DNA of 64,000 nt, taken from contig NZ_JAEIOJ010000008.1 in assembly GCF_016464305.1 (NCBI RefSeq), forward strand, positions 68,870 to 132,869, written 5' to 3'. This stretch comes from Umezawaea beigongshangensis. GTDB lineage: Bacteria; Actinomycetota; Actinomycetes; Mycobacteriales; Pseudonocardiaceae. A program made the position numbers and the translations under genes. Below are positions 59,997 to 64,000 of the stretch, one piece after another. Each line of letters opens with the position of its first letter. The stretch's first letter is position 1. The notes below the pieces were generated by a model. That model was not told where the DNA came from and searched no databases. It worked only from the letters and a program-made list of their open reading frames with translations.

Positions 59997-62594
59997 TCAG
60001 GACGTGCAGGGGTTGCCGTTCAAGCGGAACAGCGTCGGCGCCGGAGCCGCGCCCGACGTCTCCGCGCGGAACCAGAACTCGCTCGTCGCGCCGGGCCTGA
60101 TGGTCCTGGCCCGCGGTGCGGGCGTGACGGTCACCGTCGCGCCGGACTGGACGCTGGTGGCGTCCCACGAGTCGAGCAGGCGCTGAGCTCCGGCGAACGC
60201 GAAGCTCAGCCGCCACCCCGTCACGGCCCTGACCCCGGTGTTCGTCACCGCGACCCTGACGACGAACCCGTCCTTCCACGAGCCGACCTGCTGGTAGGAC
60301 ACCGAGCAGCGACCCGACACCGGCTCCCCGCCGCCCTGGTCGGCGGCGAAGCTCGCCATCCACGCCAGCGCGGAGTTCCAGTTGATCGCGACCTCGTTCG
60401 TCGAGTACGAGCCGATGTCGTCGATGAAGCACATCGCGGGCGCGCACCCGGCGAGCTTCGCCGCGGCGATCGGGTCCTGCAGCCCGGAGTTCGGGCCGCC
60501 CGCGAGCGATCCTGGCGGCGCGATCGGCAGCGACGGGTCGTTCTGGTTGGCCCAGAACCGGTGGTGCAGGTTGCGGACCGGGGCCTCGCCGTAGCCGGCG
60601 ACGTAGGACTTGTTCAGCGGGTTGCGGCCCAGCACGTAGTCCACGGTCGCGAGCGCCGCGTCGCGGTACCTCGTGTCACCGCTGATGTCGTAGGCCACCG
60701 CGAGCACGACGCCGTTGTTGAGCACGTTGCTGTTGGAGCCCCAGAACGTCTCGCCTCCGGCGGGCGCGAACGGCAGGTCCCAGGCGTCGGCCTCGGCGAT
60801 CGCCACGTAGCGGTTCGCCGCCGAGCGGACCGACGCGCGGACGGCCTCGCGGTCCGGCAGCGAGCTGGGCACGGTGGCGAGGTCCAGCCGGGCGATGGCC
60901 GCCAGCGAGTTCCAGGAGAACCCGGCGTCGCCGAACACGTCGCCGGTGTGGTGCGGCGAGGAGGTCACCGCGTTCAGGAAGGCGTTCTCACCGGTCGTGA
61001 GGTACAGCTCGGCCGCGGCCCAGTAGAACTCGTCGCTCACGTTCGTGTCGTCGTACGCGCCGCCGCCCGTGCTGTCGGCGGGGCTCGCATACACGTCGGG
61101 GTGGGCCAGCGCCGCCGCGTACGCGGTGCGCGCGGTCTCCAGCAGCCGGTCGGAGAACACGCCGTCGTAGGGGGCGAAGAGTCGTGCGCCCTGGGCCGCG
61201 ACGGCCGCGAGGTTCAGCGTGGCCGCGGTCGACGGCGGGTGCAGCTCACGGGGCTGCGCGTCCAGCTCGGGACGCTGGGGCAGGCCGGTCCACTGCGCGT
61301 CGTGGATCTTGTGGTGCACCATGCCCGCCAGCGGCTGCCCGGCCGGGACCTGCATCCGCGACAGGAACTCCAGCTCCCAGCGCGCCTCGTCCAGCACGTC
61401 CGGCACGCCGTTGTTCCGCTCGGGGACGCGCAGCGTGCCGTCGCCCAGCGCGTCCGGGTACGAGACGGGCGCGGTCTTCGTGCGCTCGAACTGGCCGAGG
61501 AGCTGAGCCGTGGCGATGCCGCCGTTGACGACGTACTTGCCCTGGTCACCGGCGTCGTACCAGCCGCCGCGCACGTCGAGGCGGTAGTCGCACACGCCGG
61601 GCTGGCACGGCACGTCCACGTCGCCCTGGTTGGGCGCGACCTGGAGGTGGCCCGCCGGGCGCGCGTAGTCGGTGCCGACCAGCGACGCCTCGATCGGCGT
61701 GCCGCTGCGCTGGTGGTAGAAGAACGCGAGGGAGTCGCTGCGCAGCGCGTCGTACAGGCCGGGCGTGATGTCGAAGGGGTGGCTGGTCTCGCCGTCGGCG
61801 GTGAGCGTGTAGCCGGAGCCGTGCGCGGTGAACCCGCTGAAGTCGATCAGCTGGGTGGACTGCCGCGAGGACGGGTCCAGGCCGTGCGGGGAGGCGGTGC
61901 CGGTCTCCACGACCGCGCCGGAGGCGTCCTTGAGCTCCCAGCCGAGGGGCGCGGTCGCCCCGGTGACGACCGTGGCGCGCTTCGGCCCGGTCGGCAGGTA
62001 CCCGACCTGGCTGACCCGCACCCGCGGCCCGGTGTCCGGTTCGTAGGCCGGCGGTTCCGCGCCGCCGCGCAGGGACACGTCGTCGACGCAGAAGGTCCAC
62101 GGCTCGGCGCCGCCGCCGATCTGGAACGCGACCTGCCCGGCCGAGGTCTCCGCGGTGGAGGTGAACGTGGTGGTGAAGGTGCGCGGCTCGGCCCCGAGCG
62201 TCGTGGGCGTGGAGACCTGCGCGGTGTAGGGCGGGTCCGCGAGCTGCACGTTCGCCAGCACGGTGCGCGGCGCGGACGCCGACGCGGTGAACGAGAACTC
62301 GTAGCTCTCGCCGTCGACCAGGGTGATGGCGTTCTGGCCGATGATCGCGTCCCAGGCGTTGCTCGTGCCTCCGGCGACCTCGGCGCACAGGCGGCCGTCC
62401 ACGACGGCGGCGGGCGAGTTCGCGGTCCACCACCAGGGGGCGGTTCCGGCGTCGAAGTTGCCGTTGAGGACCTGTTCCGCGGCGTCGGCGGTGTCGGAGG
62501 CCGTTGCCGCACCTCCTCCGGTCAGTCCGGCGAAGGGCAGGACGAGTGCGGTGATCAGCATCGAGCGCAGTGTTCGGCTGACGGGTGTCGGCAT
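59997..62594 (-). CDS. Secreted modular GH9 cellulase (CBM4-like, Ig-like, GH9, CBM2)
   Basis: 865 residues. Signal peptide; CBM4/9-like module about 35-185 ([23 protein letters not shown]); CelD-type Ig-like domain about 188-280 ([18 protein letters not shown]). The GH9 catalytic domain runs about 285-750 with the DAGD pair ([17 protein letters not shown]), the family histidine in HHRFWANQ and the catalytic Glu in [16 protein letters not shown]. The C-terminal CBM2 (about 763-865: [31 protein letters not shown]). It hydrolyses beta-1,4-glucan. The ATG follows AAGGA. Expression is likely controlled by a CebR-type palindrome 34-55 bp upstream of the start. Confidence 0.93.
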   Translation of the reverse strand: MPTPVSRTLRSMLITALVLPFAGLTGGGAATASDTADAAEQVLNGNFDAGTAPWWWTANSPAAVVDGRLCAEVAGGTSNAWDAIIGQNAITLVDGESYEFSFTASASAPRTVLANVQLADPPYTAQVSTPTTLGAEPRTFTTTFTSTAETSAGQVAFQIGGGAEPWTFCVDDVSLRGGAEPPAYEPDTGPRVRVSQVGYLPTGPKRATVVTGATAPLGWELKDASGAVVETGTASPHGLDPSSRQSTQLIDFSGFTAHGSGYTLTADGETSHPFDITPGLYDALRSDSLAFFYHQRSGTPIEASLVGTDYARPAGHLQVAPNQGDVDVPCQPGVCDYRLDVRGGWYDAGDQGKYVVNGGIATAQLLGQFERTKTAPVSYPDALGDGTLRVPERNNGVPDVLDEARWELEFLSRMQVPAGQPLAGMVHHKIHDAQWTGLPQRPELDAQPRELHPPSTAATLNLAAVAAQGARLFAPYDGVFSDRLLETARTAYAAALAHPDVYASPADSTGGGAYDDTNVSDEFYWAAAELYLTTGENAFLNAVTSSPHHTGDVFGDAGFSWNSLAAIARLDLATVPSSLPDREAVRASVRSAANRYVAIAEADAWDLPFAPAGGETFWGSNSNVLNNGVVLAVAYDISGDTRYRDAALATVDYVLGRNPLNKSYVAGYGEAPVRNLHHRFWANQNDPSLPIAPPGSLAGGPNSGLQDPIAAAKLAGCAPAMCFIDDIGSYSTNEVAINWNSALAWMASFAADQGGGEPVSGRCSVSYQQVGSWKDGFVVRVAVTNTGVRAVTGWRLSFAFAGAQRLLDSWDATSVQSGATVTVTPAPRARTIRPGATSEFWFRAETSGAAPAPTLFRLNGNPCTS

Positions 62595-62627
62595 TGATCC
62601 TTCTCCGCAGGTCGAGTCGGACGGCCA

Positions 62628-62649
62628 TTTCTGGGAGCGCTCCCAGAAA
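62628..62649. promoter_or_regulatory. CebR-type operator (TGGGAGCGCTCCCA)
   Basis: The 14-bp palindrome TGGGAGCGCTCCCA sits at 62632-62645 and is the known core of the cellobiose-responsive repressor CebR of streptomycetes. Flanking TTTC/GAAA extend it to a perfect 22-bp palindrome. It lies 34 bp upstream of the cellulase start codon, so a LacI-type repressor should block transcription until cellobiose is present. No cebR is in this window. Confidence 0.88.
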
Positions 62650-62717
62650 GAGCGTCTGTTACCTGGGCCACACTTGTCAAGCCTTGGTGAACATCTCATT
62701 ACGCGCAGTGATCACCT

Positions 62718-62747
62718 CCCGGACCGCTCCGGGCGGAGCGGTCCGGG
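62718..62747 (-). terminator. Hairpin after the M14 carboxypeptidase gene
   Basis: Arms CCCGGACCGCTCC (62718-62730) and the exact complement (62735-62747) flank the loop GGGC. It starts 11 bp beyond the stop of the minus-strand carboxypeptidase gene and separates it from the cellulase promoter. Confidence 0.75.
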
Positions 62748-62757
62748 TCGCGGGGGA

Positions 62758-64000
62758 TCAGCTCCGGTACGGAGCAGCGGCGGCCTTCGCCGCGACGACG
62801 AACGCCCCCCTGTTCTTCGGCCAGAAGGTGCTGTCGACGCACGAGTACGCCGGGAAGAACCCGCCGCACGTGCCGCTGGACGCGCCGACCTCGAACGTCA
62901 CGCTCGCCACGCCCAGCACGCCGTAGGTGTAGTCGTCCTGGGTGCCCGTGGTGTCGTAGCCGACGGTCTCGGCGTTCGTGCCCACCAGGTAGCCGTTGTG
63001 CGCGGCCATCTTCGCGCCGAACGCCCGCATCTGCGCGTCGTTCGGGGCCCTCGTCCGCGTCCAGCCCCACGGGATGACGATGGAGTTGCCGTAGCTGTGC
63101 AGCGTGATCATCGTGCCGCGCGCGGTGAGCGGTGCCGCCGCCGTGTCCGACGATCCGCGCTGGTCGGGGTAGATGGAGCTGAACAGGCTCTCCAGCGCCA
63201 GGGTCTCCGGCTCGGACTTCGCCGCCGTGCCCTGGTAGGTCTCGGCGCACGCGGAGTTCGAGTCACCGCCCCACTTGAAGCTGGAGTTGCGGTTCAGGTC
63301 CACGCCGATGCTCGTGCCGGTGCAGCTCCCCCGGCTGGTGTTGGCGTTCTTGCGCTGCAACCGCGGGCTGTTGCCGCCGGCCGCGACGAGGTCGACGCCG
63401 TCGGGGTTCGCGATCGGCACGACCCACACCTCGGTGGTGTCGAGGATGCTCGTGGCGTCCGCGTCGGTGCCGTACCCGTCGACCAGGAAGTCGATCCAGC
63501 GCCAGGCGAGCTCCCCGGTGGACAGTTCGCGCGCGTGGACCTGGGCCATCATCGTGAAGCGCGGCTTGGTCGAGTTCGGCGTGCGCTGGCAGTCGCCGGC
63601 CTGCTTCTTGGTGATGCACACGGCGCGGACGTCGTGACCGCCGGAGAGCCCCTGCGTCTTGCGCCACGAGTCGCCGATGTCGTAGGAGGTCACGAGGTCC
63701 GGGTGCGCCGAGGCCACTCGGGACAGGTGCGCCTCGTGCTCCGCGACGGTCCGGTAGCCGCCGTAGAAGCTCGCCGCCGACACGTCGGCCGCGCCGACCG
63801 GGAGTTCTTTGTAGACGGTGTCGAACCGGGTGGGCGCGTGACCGAGCCGCGCCAGCTCGCGGGCGACGCTCCGGTCTCCGATCACGAACGCGGCGTCGGC
63901 CTCCGGCTCGACGACGTCGAACCCGGCCTCGGTCAGCGCCCGCACGTCGGACGGGGAGGACAGCGGCACGCGCCACACGAGCGGGACGTCGGTGGGCGCG
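62758..64000 (-). CDS. M14 zinc carboxypeptidase, 5' partial
   Basis: The frame stays open to the right edge of the window; the N-terminal signal peptide lies outside. Visible: a propeptide-like region with the inhibitor-type fold (VRALTEAGFDVVEPEADAAFVIG), then the peptidase with metal ligands HARE (QVHARELS) and the third ligand in LHSYGNSI, the arginine-containing VDLNRN, and the catalytic Glu in SVTFEVG. It would cleave C-terminal residues of peptides outside the cell. It is upstream of the cellulase gene but separated by a terminator. Confidence 0.87.
   Translation of the reverse strand, partial: APTDVPLVWRVPLSSPSDVRALTEAGFDVVEPEADAAFVIGDRSVARELARLGHAPTRFDTVYKELPVGAADVSAASFYGGYRTVAEHEAHLSRVASAHPDLVTSYDIGDSWRKTQGLSGGHDVRAVCITKKQAGDCQRTPNSTKPRFTMMAQVHARELSTGELAWRWIDFLVDGYGTDADATSILDTTEVWVVPIANPDGVDLVAAGGNSPRLQRKNANTSRGSCTGTSIGVDLNRNSSFKWGGDSNSACAETYQGTAAKSEPETLALESLFSSIYPDQRGSSDTAAAPLTARGTMITLHSYGNSIVIPWGWTRTRAPNDAQMRAFGAKMAAHNGYLVGTNAETVGYDTTGTQDDYTYGVLGVASVTFEVGASSGTCGGFFPAYSCVDSTFWPKNRGAFVVAAKAAAAPYRS

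Overview
The window is very GC-rich (about 72-73%), densely packed actinobacterial chromosome. It uses many GTG starts, short GTGA/ATGA overlaps between genes and several leaderless-looking promoters. The arabinan-locus genes (an AftD-type arabinofuranosyltransferase beside a DUF2613-like mini-protein), a sortase-E-type LAxTG surface protein, a GH9 cellulase behind a CebR-type palindrome, and an hsp18/RheA pair together suggest a filamentous member of the Pseudonocardiales (Saccharothrix/Actinosynnema/Lentzea-like). The genus is inference. No tRNA, rRNA, insertion sequence or CRISPR array was seen.

Layout. (1) 1-15840 is an extracellular polysaccharide locus. On the plus strand are a chain-length (Wzz-like) protein cut by the window edge, a Wzy-like polymerase/ligase and a secreted TIM-barrel glycosidase-like protein. 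On the minus strand are two operons. One (15840 to 11080) encodes a polyprenyl-phosphate sugar transferase, a Gfo/Idh sugar dehydrogenase, a nucleotide-sugar epimerase and a DegT aminotransferase. The other (10725 to 3532) encodes a 1620-residue secreted modular protein, a PglD-like acetyltransferase, a second DegT aminotransferase and a WlbB-like acetyltransferase. Together these can build and N-acylate an amino sugar, load it on lipid, polymerise it and export it. (2) 16481-20122 holds an MBL-fold hydrolase, an ABC half-transporter, an S4 RNA-binding protein and two small proteins. (3) 20376-22564 is a compact minus-strand module of an acidic repeat mini-protein, a SLOG-plus-two-TM protein and a second two-TM SLATT-like protein. 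It resembles predicted nucleotide-sensing conflict systems and is the most novel-looking item here. It is followed by an atypical zinc-ribbon SDR and a TM0106-type RecB-like nuclease/helicase. (4) 27808-34033 carries an SCO6745-family protein, an LAxTG surface protein, the rheA/hsp18 heat-shock pair with its operator, a CuZn-SOD-like lipoprotein, another lipoprotein, a homocysteine methyltransferase and an SDR. (5) 34526-40514 is gltBD (glutamate synthase). (6) 40560-45694 holds a secreted alpha/beta hydrolase, an MFS exporter, a solute-binding/VWA fusion and a methyltransferase. (7) 45775-57018 is a cell-envelope glycan locus: AftD, a flippase, a second GT-C-like membrane protein, a DUF2613-like peptide, an HHxxxDG acyltransferase, a GT4 glycosyltransferase, a methyltransferase and a DUF3068 protein. 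(8) 57288-64000 holds a degenerate amidase-like protein, two lipoproteins, a modular GH9 cellulase and an M14 carboxypeptidase cut by the right edge.

Beyond genes, three intergenic places (about 27.74, 43.25 and 44.89 kb) each carry three tandem copies of the same 22-bp unit. Convergent gene pairs are typically separated by strong perfect hairpins. A shared TAGGGT-like -10 box lies 6-7 nt before four start codons that lack a Shine-Dalgarno.
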